This document shows, piece by piece, positions 54,676-62,647 of a stretch of DNA of 64,000 nucleotides. Made by a program: the position numbers and the translations under genes. Position 1 is the first letter of the stretch, and each line of letters opens with the position of its first letter. The stretch covers positions 186,001 to 250,000 of the forward strand of contig CAVQNH010000006.1 of assembly GCA_963713815.1 (NCBI GenBank), read 5' to 3'. Under the pieces are notes generated by a model. That model did not search any database. It was given only the letters and a program-made list of their open reading frames with translations, and was not told where the DNA came from. The DNA comes from RYN-230 sp963713815. GTDB lineage: Bacteria; Actinomycetota; Actinomycetes; Streptosporangiales; Streptosporangiaceae.

Positions 54676-55647
54676 ATGGGCGATCGCAGCGGCGTCGGCC
54701 TGGTCGAATGCGCCATCCTCGAAGCGCTCGACTCGCTGGGCGCCCGGGCCAGGCGACACCGCCGGAGCGCCAAGGTGCTGGATGTGGTGGAGGAGCGGAT
54801 CGGGCTGGCCCCCGGCTACGCCTACGAGGTGCTCCTCGACCTGGCCCGGCCGTGGACAATGCCGTTGCTCCTGGTGGACGGCCAGGGCAACTTCGGCAGC
54901 CGCGGGAACGATCCGGCCGCCAACTACCGCTACACCGAGGCCGGGCTGACCCGGGCCGGGCAGGTGGTGCTCGCGGCCGAGCGCGGGGACCTGGCCCCGG
55001 TCCCGGTCGGGCTGATCAACGGCAACGTCTACCGGGAGGGCCTCAGGCCGCCATTCCGCCCGCTGGCGATCATCGAGGCGCTCCGCGAGGTCATCCAGCG
55101 CCCCAGGGTGACCAGCAAGGACCTGATCGAGCATCGTCGGCCCACCCTGCTTCCTCAACGGCTGCACCGTCACCGGCGACTTCGCCGCGATGGCAGCGGG
55201 CCGGCCGACCACCCTCAGGCTAGAAGCCCGGGTCACGATGAGCGACGATCACCGCCGCGTCCTCATCGAGAACTTCCCGCCCAACGCCAATCCCGACGAG
55301 GTCGCGCACACTCTGGCGGACCGGGCCAGCATGCGCGCGTGGGCGGCGGAGCATCCCGGTCTTTACGGCCGTACGCACCTGCCGCTCAGGAGACCTGCGC
55401 GACGAGTCGTCGCAGGCACGAGACACCGATCTGCTGGTCTGTGTTCCCGCACGCGGGACCACCGCGGAGCGGCTGCGCGAGCAGCTCATGAATGTCTACG
55501 GCGTGTACACCACCGTCCGGGTGGACCTGCCCCGCTCGCTGCCGGCCATGCTCAGGAACTGGGTCAAAGCCCATGCGGACGAGGACCTGCTGACCAGCCT
55601 GGCCGTCCTGGAGGACCGCCGTCCGCAACCAGCCGGACCGCAGCTGA
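54676..55647 (+). CDS. Miniature GyrA/ParC-like protein, two or three frame breaks
   Basis: ATG at 54676. The first part contains RRSAKVLDVVEERIGLAPGY and LVDGQGNFGSRGNDPAANYR followed by YTEA, the topoisomerase II A-subunit block in which Arg-Tyr is the DNA-cleaving tyrosine. One extra base near 55128 and one near 55395 must be skipped to keep VGPPCFLNGCTVTGDFAAMAAG and LPLRDLRDESSQARDTDLLV (the GyrA ISDLRDES block) in line. A third would end the gene at TGA 55645-55647 instead of running into ridA. About 320 aa, against over 800 for GyrA: tower and beta-pinwheel are missing and no GyrB partner is nearby. Confidence 0.65.
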
Positions 55648-55709
55648 GCAGCACAGGCCGGGGCCACTCTGGAGGATGCTGGCGCACCCGGCGCTGGCAT
55701 GCTGCACTT

Positions 55710-56105
55710 ATGACTTCCTCCCGTCGGCTGGTGAGTTCGGGCTCGCCTCTGGAGCCAGAAATCGGCATGTCCCGCGCCGTGCGCTCGGGACCCTACATCT
55801 GCGTCGCTGGCACCGCGCCGATCGCCGAGGGCGGCGGCACCGCGGCCCCCGGTGACATCTACGCACAATCGGTCCGCTGCCTCGATATCGCCGAACAGGC
55901 GCTGCAGGAAGCAGGCGCGTCACTGGCCGACGTGGTCCGGACCCGGGTGATGCTCACCGACATCGGGCAATGGCGGGAGGCCGCCCGCGCCCACGCACAG
56001 CGATTTGCTCAGGTGCGGCCGGCCTGCACCTTCGTCGAGGTGTCACGCTTCATCGACCCAGGATGGCTGGTGGAGTTCGAGGTAGACGCGATCGTCTTGG
56101 ACTAG
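55710..56105 (+). CDS. ridA: RidA (YjgF/YER057c/UK114) family protein
   Basis: 131 aa from the ATG at 55710. Motifs: SRAVRSGPYICVAGTAPI, YAQSVRCLDIAEQALQEAGASLADVVRTRVMLTDI and RPACTFVEVSRFIDPGWLVEFEVDAIV. RidA proteins hydrolyse reactive enamine/imine intermediates as homotrimers; several relatives serve catabolic pathways. In this family the imine-binding arginine is usually in R-P-A-R-T; here RPACTF has Cys in the place of Arg, so deaminase activity is doubtful. Confidence 0.85.
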   Translation: MTSSRRLVSSGSPLEPEIGMSRAVRSGPYICVAGTAPIAEGGGTAAPGDIYAQSVRCLDIAEQALQEAGASLADVVRTRVMLTDIGQWREAARAHAQRFAQVRPACTFVEVSRFIDPGWLVEFEVDAIVLD

Positions 56106-56264
56106 CACATCACCTACAGCGCAGACCCCAGCCTTTCTACCTCGGTCACGCTGGCTGAATAGCTACGGGATCATCGTGGCTGAGGCAGAGCGGCGGCCAA
56201 GGCGGAATGACTGGGAGCACAGGCCGAAACTGTGGCCGGTGTGCGGCTACGGCCTCGGAGGACC

Positions 56265-57092
56265 TTAGGCGCCGGTGAAGTGGGGCGGGCGTTTCTCGAT
56301 GAAGGCGCGGGAGCCTTCGCGGGCGTCGGCGGAGCGGAGTACCACCTTGATGGCCTCGTCCTCGGCCGCGAACGCCTCGCCCAGCGAGCGGCCGGACGAC
56401 TCCAGCATGACCTGCTTGGCCTTGCGCATGGCCAGCGGGCCGTTCTCCGCCATCCGGCCGGCCAGCGCCCGGGCGGTGGCCATCACCTCGTCGGCCGGGA
56501 CCACCCGGTTGACCAGTCCCATGGCGAGCGCCTGCGCCGCGGGGATCCGGTCGCCGACCAGCAGGATCTCGGCTGCCTGGGCCTGCGCCACCTGGCGGGA
56601 CAGCCGGGCGATGCCGCCGGCCGCCGGGATCAGCCCGCGCTTGACCTCCATCAGCCCGAAGCGGCAGTCCTCAGCGGCCACCCGCAGGTCGCAGGCGAGC
56701 ATGAGCTCCATCCCGCCGCCCACCACCTGGCCGCGCAGCGCCGCGATCACCGGCGTGATCATCTCGGTGCCGCGCAGCAGGGCCCGGTTCAGCAGCAGCG
56801 GGTCGGCCAGCAGCGCCTCGTCCCACTCGTCCTCGGCCTGCCGGGCGCGGGTCAGCAGCGGGGTCAGCCGGCCCAGGTCGGCGCCCGCGCAGAAGGCCCG
56901 CTCGCCCGCGCCGGTCAGGATGACCACCCGGATCTCCGGGTCCTTGCTGATCTGGGCCCAGGCCTGGTCCAGCCGGACCAGCATCTCCGGGGTCAGCGCG
57001 TTCATCTTGCCCGGGCGGTTGAGCGTGATCTCGGCCACGCCCCCGCCCATCTCGACCAGGACCGGAACGTCAGGCACGGGGGACTCAGGCAT
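56265..57092 (-). CDS. Enoyl-CoA hydratase
   Basis: 275 aa from the ATG at 57092, which overlaps the DUF35 stop; the longer frame to 57137 is Arg-rich and unlikely. Oxyanion-hole segments RAFCAGADLGRL and LRGQVVGGGMELMLACDLRVA, and the block MEVKRGLIPAAGGIARLSRQV with the region for the catalytic glutamate. Hydrates a trans-2-enoyl-CoA, giving the 3-hydroxyacyl-CoA that the aldolase-like thiolase-fold proteins nearby could cleave. Confidence 0.88.
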   Translation of the reverse strand: MPESPVPDVPVLVEMGGGVAEITLNRPGKMNALTPEMLVRLDQAWAQISKDPEIRVVILTGAGERAFCAGADLGRLTPLLTRARQAEDEWDEALLADPLLLNRALLRGTEMITPVIAALRGQVVGGGMELMLACDLRVAAEDCRFGLMEVKRGLIPAAGGIARLSRQVAQAQAAEILLVGDRIPAAQALAMGLVNRVVPADEVMATARALAGRMAENGPLAMRKAKQVMLESSGRSLGEAFAAEDEAIKVVLRSADAREGSRAFIEKRPPHFTGA

Positions 57093-57540
57093 CGGCCGCC
57101 TCCCCGGCCGCGGCCGCGGCCTCAGGGACCGGCGCATCGTCGAACTCCACGGTCAGGAACGAGAACTCGTCCGTGCGCCGCTCGGGCACCACGCGCACCC
57201 GCTGCCCGATCCGGATCGCCGCCGGGTCCGGGTGCCGGGCGGCGCCGACGATCCGCGGGCCCTCGTCGAGCTCCACGACGACCGTGGCATACGGCACGTC
57301 GTCCTTCCACGCAGGCTCGGTGGTGTAGTGCGACAACGTGTGCGAGTACACCGTGCCCGCGCCGCTCACCGCCGTCATCCGGTACCGCGGGGAGAAGCAC
57401 CGTGCGCAGTAGTACCGCGGCGGCTGGGCGTACGCGCCGCAGTCCGCGCACTGCTGCACGTGCATCTGGCCGGTCGAGGCGATGGCCTGGAACAGCTCCA
57501 GGGTCAGGTCGTCCGGCTGCGGGATCACCTTGCCGGGCAT
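57085..57540 (-). CDS. DUF35 OB-fold protein with zinc ribbon (thiolase partner)
   Basis: 151 aa. N-terminal zinc ribbon QCADCGAYAQPPRYYCARC, then an OB fold (GTVYSHTLSHYTT, VPYATVVVELDEGPRIVG). Proteins of this kind pair with SCP2-thiolase-like proteins; ChsH2-type DUF35 domains recruit the Ltp2 aldolase in steroid side-chain removal. It sits directly between the thiolase-like gene (shared base at 57540) and the hydratase gene. Confidence 0.88.
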   Translation of the reverse strand: MPGKVIPQPDDLTLELFQAIASTGQMHVQQCADCGAYAQPPRYYCARCFSPRYRMTAVSGAGTVYSHTLSHYTTEPAWKDDVPYATVVVELDEGPRIVGAARHPDPAAIRIGQRVRVVPERRTDEFSFLTVEFDDAPVPEAAAAAGEAADA

Positions 57541-58752
57541 CAGGCATCCCCCCGGGCCAGGATCGCGACGCTGCCGTCGCCCAGGTCGCCGTACCCGGTG
57601 ACCAGCCCCACCGAGCAGTCCGCGACCTGGGCCGGGCCCGCCTCGTGCCGGAGCTGCCGGGCCGCCTCGACCACGTGGTTCATGCCCCAGCAGTGCCCTT
57701 GCGACATCAGGCCTCCGTGCGTGTTGACCGGGTAGCGGCCGCCCAGCTCGATCGTGCCGCCCTTGACGAAGTCAGCCGCCCCGCCCGGCCCGGCCAGCCC
57801 CAGCGCCTCCAGCTGGAGCAGCACCACGTGGGTGAAGCAGTCGTAGATCTGCAGGAAGTCCGCGTCGGCGGCGGTCACCCCGGCCATCGCGAACGCCCGC
57901 GGCGCCGCCTCGTGCAGCCCGAGCCGCAGCATGTCCGGCCGGTTGGTCAGCTCGTCGGCCGGGCTGGCGTGACCCTCGGCGCCGCCGAGGTAGACCACGG
58001 GCACGGTGCGGCAGGTCCCGGGCCCGCTCGGTCGAGGTCACCACGACCGCGGCCGCGCAGTCGGTCTCCACGCAGCAGTCCAGCTTGCGCAGCGGCTCGG
58101 TGATGAACGGCGAGGCCAGGTAGTCGTCCATGGTCAGCGGCCGGCCGCGCATCAGCGCCTTGTCGTTGAGCTGCGCGTGGGCGCGGCAGGCCAGCGCGAC
58201 CGCGCCGGCCGCCTCCGGCGGCACCCCGTACAGCTCGACGTACCGCTGCAGGTAGAGCGCGTACCACCAGGGCGCGGAGCGCAGCCCGTACGGGGCGTAG
58301 AAGTTGCGGACGGTCTCGAAGAACGCCGCGGTGAACCGGCGCTTGCTCGGCCGGGCGTCCGGCCGGGGCCGCAGCGCCGAGTACCCGTTCCAGCCGATCG
58401 GGACCAGGATCGTGGTCGCCACCCCGGCCGAGATGGCCATGGCCGCGGTGAGCAGCGCGGCGGTCGGGCTGGCCCCGCCCATCTGCGGGGTGGACGTGTA
58501 GCGGACGTCCCGCACGCCGAGGTGCGCCGCGATCTCGTCCCAGGCCACGAACCCGGGCGGCGGCAGGATCCCGTCGACATCGGCCGGGGTCAGCCCGGCG
58601 TCGGTGATCGCGGCCATGCTGGCGGCCAGCACCATCTGCAGCACGGACTGGTCGCTGCCGCGCAGGTAGCCGGTCTCCCCGATCCCGGCGATCGCCATCC
58701 GCCCCGGGATCGGGCTCGCCCCGGGCGCTGCCTGGGTCATCATGGCCCCCAT
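57540..58752 (-). CDS. SCP2-thiolase-like (lipid-transfer) protein, one frame break
   Basis: ATG near 58752 (MMTQAAPGASP also possible). Thiolase-fold N-terminus MAIAGIGETGYLRGSDQSVLQ; the loop that holds cysteine in true thiolases reads TPQMGGASPTAALLTAA and has none. One extra base near 58008 shifts the frame; the remainder VVYLGGAEGHASPADELTNR to GGLMSQGHCWGMNHVVEAARQL keeps the C-terminal His/Cys-His site. About 404 aa when joined. Probable retro-aldolase or condensing-type lyase working with the DUF35 protein. Confidence 0.82.
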
Positions 58753-58820
58753 CTTCTCAGCCCGGCCTGGATGGCACAGGGCACGCTGATGCTGCTAGCT
58801 TGCCCGGCCGGCCGCCGCGA

Positions 58821-58862
58821 GTCAACGCTAACGTTGACGGACGTCGAGCGCGGCTGCTATCA
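58821..58862 (+). promoter_or_regulatory. Operator copy 5 with overlapping promoter
   Basis: GTCAACGCTAACGTTGAC at 58821-58838; TTGACG (58834-58839) and a CTATCA/TATCAA -10 (58857-58863) at 17-18 bases. It lies between two divergent thiolase-like operons and may control both. Confidence 0.75.
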
Positions 58863-58910
58863 ATGAAGCCTGGACCGCAGAGCCCGATGGAGGGTTTGGA
58901 TGAGGATGCG

Positions 58911-59990
58911 ATGACGCGCCCGGCTGTCTACGTCGAGGGTGCGGCCCTCGAGATCAGCTTCGCCGACGGCCGCCGCAACCTGCAGGAGCTCATCTTCGAC
59001 ACGGTGCGGGCCGCGGTGGACGACTCCGGCCAGCCGATGCACGAGATCGACTCGGTGGTGCTGGCCGCGCACGACCTGGTGGACGGCCGGTCGCTGTCCA
59101 GCATGGTGACCTCGCCGGCGGCCGGCGCCTACCTGCGCGACGAGATCCGGTACGGCGACGACGGCGCGGGCGCGCTGGCGGCCGCCGTGACCCGGCTCGA
59201 GGCAGGCCACGCCCGCCGCTCGATCGTCGCGGCCTGGGGCCGGTCGAGTGAGCACAGCCCGGACCAGTTCTCCCGGTCACTGTTCGAGCCGTTCCGGTCC
59301 CGCCCGCTGGGCCTGGATGAGTTCGTGCTGTCCGCGATGCGGGCCCAGCTGTGCCTGTCCGCCGGCGACGGGGCGGGACCGGCCCGGGAGCGGGCTTCGT
59401 TGCGGAGAATTGACAGCGCCCGCGCCAATCCCCGCGCGCTGCGCGACGGCGGCTTCCGGTCGGCCCCGCATTTTCCCCTCGACGACGCGGATCTCCCGCT
59501 GTGGGCCGACGTGACCGCTGCCGTGGTCCTGTCAGCCGAGCCCGGCCCCATCCGGCTCGCCGGGGTGGGCCAGTCCTCCGAGCCCTACAACTTCGGCGAC
59601 CGGGACCTGCGCACGATCACCAGCCTGAAGACGGCCGCGGAGCGCGCCGCGGCGGACGCCGGGTTCGGCGCGGGCACCGCGGACGTGGCCGAGGTGGACG
59701 GCCTGACCCTGATCGACGAGGCGCTCGGGCTGGAGGCCATCGGGTTCGCGGCCCCCGGCGAGGGCCTGCGGACGCTGGCCGACGACGGCCGGGCCAACCC
59801 GTCCGGCGGGGGCGCCAGCGGCTACTCCCCGCCGAGCATGGGCCTGGTCCGGATCGTCGAGAGCGTGCTGCAGCTGCGTGGTACCGCCGGTTCCGTGCAA
59901 CAACGGTCCGTCCGGCGTGCCGTGGCCACCGGCGGATCCGTCGTCGCCGGCCAGACCCAGACGGTCGTCCTGCTGGAGGCAGCCTCGTGA
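58911..59990 (+). CDS. Thiolase-fold protein, degenerate (subunit A of a pair)
   Basis: 359 aa from the ATG at 58911 (GAGGATGCG upstream); ATG 58887 is possible. The fold is visible (LQELIFDTVRAAVDDSG, VDGLTLIDEALGLEAIGFA, NPSGGGASGYSPPSMGLVRI), but the nucleophile loop reads RYGDDGAGALAAA with no cysteine, and the usual C-terminal GHPxG is replaced by GYSPPS. Such subunits pair with a second thiolase-like protein; here the next gene, coupled by GTGA, is the obvious partner. A structural or substrate-binding role is likely. Confidence 0.82.
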   Translation: MTRPAVYVEGAALEISFADGRRNLQELIFDTVRAAVDDSGQPMHEIDSVVLAAHDLVDGRSLSSMVTSPAAGAYLRDEIRYGDDGAGALAAAVTRLEAGHARRSIVAAWGRSSEHSPDQFSRSLFEPFRSRPLGLDEFVLSAMRAQLCLSAGDGAGPARERASLRRIDSARANPRALRDGGFRSAPHFPLDDADLPLWADVTAAVVLSAEPGPIRLAGVGQSSEPYNFGDRDLRTITSLKTAAERAAADAGFGAGTADVAEVDGLTLIDEALGLEAIGFAAPGEGLRTLADDGRANPSGGGASGYSPPSMGLVRIVESVLQLRGTAGSVQQRSVRRAVATGGSVVAGQTQTVVLLEAAS

Positions 59991-61150
59991 GTGAACCGGT
60001 TGCGGTGCTGGGCGTCGGCCAGACCACCTACAAGCGGCGGCATCCCGAGTCCAGCGCGGCCGACCTGATCTGGGCGGCGGCCGAGGAGGCGCTGGCCGAC
60101 GCCGGGCTGGGCATCGACGCGGTCGATGTGATCATCGCCGGGGTCGCCCCGGACGCGCTGGCCGGCGAGAACTGCGTCGAGAAGACCGCCATCTTCGGCA
60201 CCGGCAAGCCGTTCCTGCGGGTCAACACGGGCGGGGTGACCGGGTCGTCCACCGCGTTCGCGGGCGCGTCCTACGTGGCGTCCGGCCGGGCCCGGGCCGC
60301 GCTGGTCGTGTCGCTGGAGCGGATGGGCCAGGCCTCGACCTCGCAGCGGGTGTTCAACACCATCTTCGACCCGGTGTATGAGAAGGACTTCCCGCTGACC
60401 ACGATCACCATGGCCGCGCTGCGGGCGTCCATGCTCATGCGGGTCTACGGCTACTCCGAGCGGGACTGGGCCGAGATCGCGGCCCGGAACTACCGGCACG
60501 CGCTGCGCAACCCCCTGGCCCACCTGCACCTGGACGTCACGCCGGAGGACGTGCTGGACTCGCCGCTGCTGGCCTGGCCGATCCACCGGCTCGAGGCGTG
60601 CCCGATGTCGGAGGGCGCGTGCGCGCTGGTGCTCGGCGGCCGGGACCTGGCCGCGGGCCGGAACGCGGCCTGGATCCAGGGCATGGCGTCCACCTCGGAC
60701 AGTTATGCGATGGGGGACCGGATCCGGCGGCCCGAGGGATCGCTGGTCAACCTGCTGTCGCTGCAGCGCTCGGCGGCCCGGGCCTACGCGGACGCGGGCG
60801 TGACCGATCCGCGCAAGGAGTTCGGCGTGGTCGAGCTGTACTCGCCGTTCTCCAGCGCGGAGGCCATGACCTACCCGGCGCTCGGGTTCTGCGCGCCGCT
60901 GGACGGGCCGCGGTTCATCCAGGAGCAGCAGGAGGACCCGTCGCTGCCGGTGTTCAACCCCTCCGGCGGGCCGCAGGCGGCCAACCCGGTGAGCGCCACG
61001 GCCATGGTCCGGATCGCCGAGTGCGCCCTGCAGGTCCGCGGGCTGGCCGGGGAGCGGCAGGTGGCCGACGTCCGGCGGGCCGTCGCGACCGGGCAGGGCG
61101 GCGCGACACAGTTTTCGACCGTCTGCGTGCTGGGCACGCAGGCTCCCTGA
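59987..61150 (+). CDS. SCP2-thiolase/Ltp2-like aldolase (subunit B)
   Basis: 387 aa; the GTG at 59987 overlaps the previous stop. AVLGVGQTTYKRRHPESSAADL and LVVSLERMGQ show the thiolase fold. The nucleophile position is threonine/serine (NTGGVTGSSTAFAGASY), and NPSGGPQAANPVSATAMVRI lacks the thiolase histidine. Ltp2-type steroid aldolases likewise lack Cys and use tyrosines; candidate tyrosines occur in VELYSPFSSAEAM. Probably releases a C2/C3-CoA unit from a beta-hydroxyacyl-CoA. Followed by its own DUF35 gene after 16 bp. Confidence 0.85.
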   Translation: MSEPVAVLGVGQTTYKRRHPESSAADLIWAAAEEALADAGLGIDAVDVIIAGVAPDALAGENCVEKTAIFGTGKPFLRVNTGGVTGSSTAFAGASYVASGRARAALVVSLERMGQASTSQRVFNTIFDPVYEKDFPLTTITMAALRASMLMRVYGYSERDWAEIAARNYRHALRNPLAHLHLDVTPEDVLDSPLLAWPIHRLEACPMSEGACALVLGGRDLAAGRNAAWIQGMASTSDSYAMGDRIRRPEGSLVNLLSLQRSAARAYADAGVTDPRKEFGVVELYSPFSSAEAMTYPALGFCAPLDGPRFIQEQQEDPSLPVFNPSGGPQAANPVSATAMVRIAECALQVRGLAGERQVADVRRAVATGQGGATQFSTVCVLGTQAP

Positions 61151-61166
61151 TGGAAGGCTGGCGGGC

Positions 61167-61619
61167 ATGACCGAGCTGGTTTCGATTCCCGGGCACTGGG
61201 ACTTCGACTACACGTACTTCGCGGGCGAGGCGGCCAGCCGCTTCTTCGCGGAGCTGCGGAACACCCGGGTCATGGGGGCCACCTGCCCGGACTGCCGGCG
61301 GGTGCTGGTCCCGGCCCGCTCGTTCTGCGACGCCTGCTTCCAGCGCACCACCGACTGGGTCGAGGTCGGCCCGGAAGGCACCCTGGAGACGTTCACGATC
61401 ATCACGGCCGCGTTCCCCGGGCTGCCCGAGCCGCCGATCGTGATGGCCTACGTGACCCTGGACGGCGCCGACACGGCGCTGGTCAACCTGGTCCTCGGGC
61501 TGGACCTGAGCGACATCGGCGCGGCCGCGGCCGCGCTGCAGCGCCAGCCCCGGGTCCGGGTGCAGTACGTGCCGGAGCCGCAGGGCCGGATCACCGACTT
61601 CGCGTTCGTGCTGGCCTGA
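61167..61619 (+). CDS. DUF35 OB-fold protein with zinc ribbon (aldolase partner)
   Basis: 150 aa. Zinc ligands CPDCRRVLVPARSFCDAC, then OB-fold strands (GTLETFTIITAAFPGLPEPPIVMAYVTLDGADTALVN). The N-terminal extension (SIPGHWDFDYTYFAGEAASRFFAELRN) resembles the helix that docks to SCP2-thiolase aldolases. Forms the second thiolase-DUF35 set with the gene just upstream. Confidence 0.88.
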   Translation: MTELVSIPGHWDFDYTYFAGEAASRFFAELRNTRVMGATCPDCRRVLVPARSFCDACFQRTTDWVEVGPEGTLETFTIITAAFPGLPEPPIVMAYVTLDGADTALVNLVLGLDLSDIGAAAAALQRQPRVRVQYVPEPQGRITDFAFVLA

Positions 61620-61620
61620 G

Positions 61621-62531
61621 GTGGCCGGCGCTGGGCCGTCCCCGGGGGGCGGGCCGCCTCCGGGGGAGGGCAACTGGTCCCGGTGGGGGCCGGACGACGA
61701 GCGCGGCGCGCTGAACCTGACCGGCCCGGACGCGGTGCGGCGCGGGATGGCGGCCGTGCGGACCGGCGAGTCCGTGACCCTCGGCCTGCCGATGATCACC
61801 GGGAAGGGCCCGCTGGCCGCGATGCGGCAGCCCATGCAGCACTTCATGGCCCGCGACGGCGGGGACTACGCGGCCGGGCTGCCCGAGCGGGGCGGCTTCG
61901 GGTTCGCCGACGACTCGATCCTGGTCGCCTGCCACGGCACCACGCACCTGGACGCGCTGGCTCACGTCTGGCGGGACGGGCAGATGTGGAACGGCTTCCC
62001 GGCCTCGTCGGTGACCAGCCGCGGCGCGGCCCGGTGCGGGATCGAGAACGCGGGCCCGGTGGTCACCCGCGGCCTGTTCCTCGACTTCGCCGGCTCCGGT
62101 CCCGGCCTGGCGCCGGGGGAGGCCATCAGCGCGGCGCGGCTGGCGGAGGCGGTGACGGCGGCCGGGCTGGCCCCCGAGCCGGGTGACGCGCTGCTGCTGC
62201 GCACCGGCTGGCTGGCGCCAGTGGCGGGACGGCGCGGCCGGCGTGGACAGCTGCCCCGGACTGGGCCTGGACTGCGCCGGCTGGCTGCGGGATCAGGGGA
62301 TCGCCCTGGCCGGGGCGGACAACATCGCGGTCGAGGCCTTCCCGTCGCCGGACGGGGCGGTCATGCCGCATGCATATCGCGGCCATCCGGGACAGCGGCA
62401 TCTACCTGCTGGAGCTTCTCGACCTGGAAGAGCTGGCCCGGCGCGGCGTCACCGAGTTCCTGCTGGTCGTCGCGCCGCTGAACATCGTCGGCGGGGTGGG
62501 CAGCCCGGTGGCCCCGGTCGCGGTGGTGTGA
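61621..62531 (+). CDS. Cyclase-family (KynB-like) metal hydrolase, two frame breaks
   Basis: GTG at 61621, one base after the DUF35 stop. NWSRWGPDDERGALNLTGPDAVR opens the fold; the metal site is CHGTTHLDALAHVW. Near 62215 one extra G and near 62368 one extra base must be skipped so that QWRDGAAGVDSCPGLGLDC and MHIAAIRDSGIYLLELLDLEEL follow on, ending NIVGGVGSPVAPVAVV and a stop at 62531 (about 302 aa). Such enzymes hydrolyse cyclic amides, esters or beta-diketones; ring opening of a lactone made by the adjacent monooxygenase is a plausible role. Confidence 0.8.
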
Positions 62532-62556
62532 CCTGATCAGCCCGGCCCGCCCGCCA

Positions 62557-62574
62557 GTCAACACTAGTGTTGAC
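62557..62574. promoter_or_regulatory. Operator copy 6, perfect palindrome
   Basis: GTCAACACTAGTGTTGAC is identical to its reverse complement, the best copy in the window. TTGACA (62570-62575) is a consensus -35. It precedes the monooxygenase gene at 62648. Confidence 0.8.
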
Positions 62575-62647
62575 AACGCTTCCGGGGACGTGCGACGCTG
62601 ATCCCAGACCGCTTGCCCCGTCCCCCTGCCGCCCGACAGGAGCCTGC

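Noticed and set aside
54244..55647. Naming the nucleotidyltransferase/GyrA-like pair a toxin-antitoxin or defence system
   Set aside because: The layout is compatible but no diagnostic toxin motif is visible and the second gene has frame breaks; reported as a finding only.
39137..62574. Palindrome as a KstR or KstR2 (cholesterol regulon) operator
   Set aside because: The arm GTCAAC/GTTGAC and 6-base centre do not match the KstR or KstR2 consensus as I recall them; the regulator is left unnamed.
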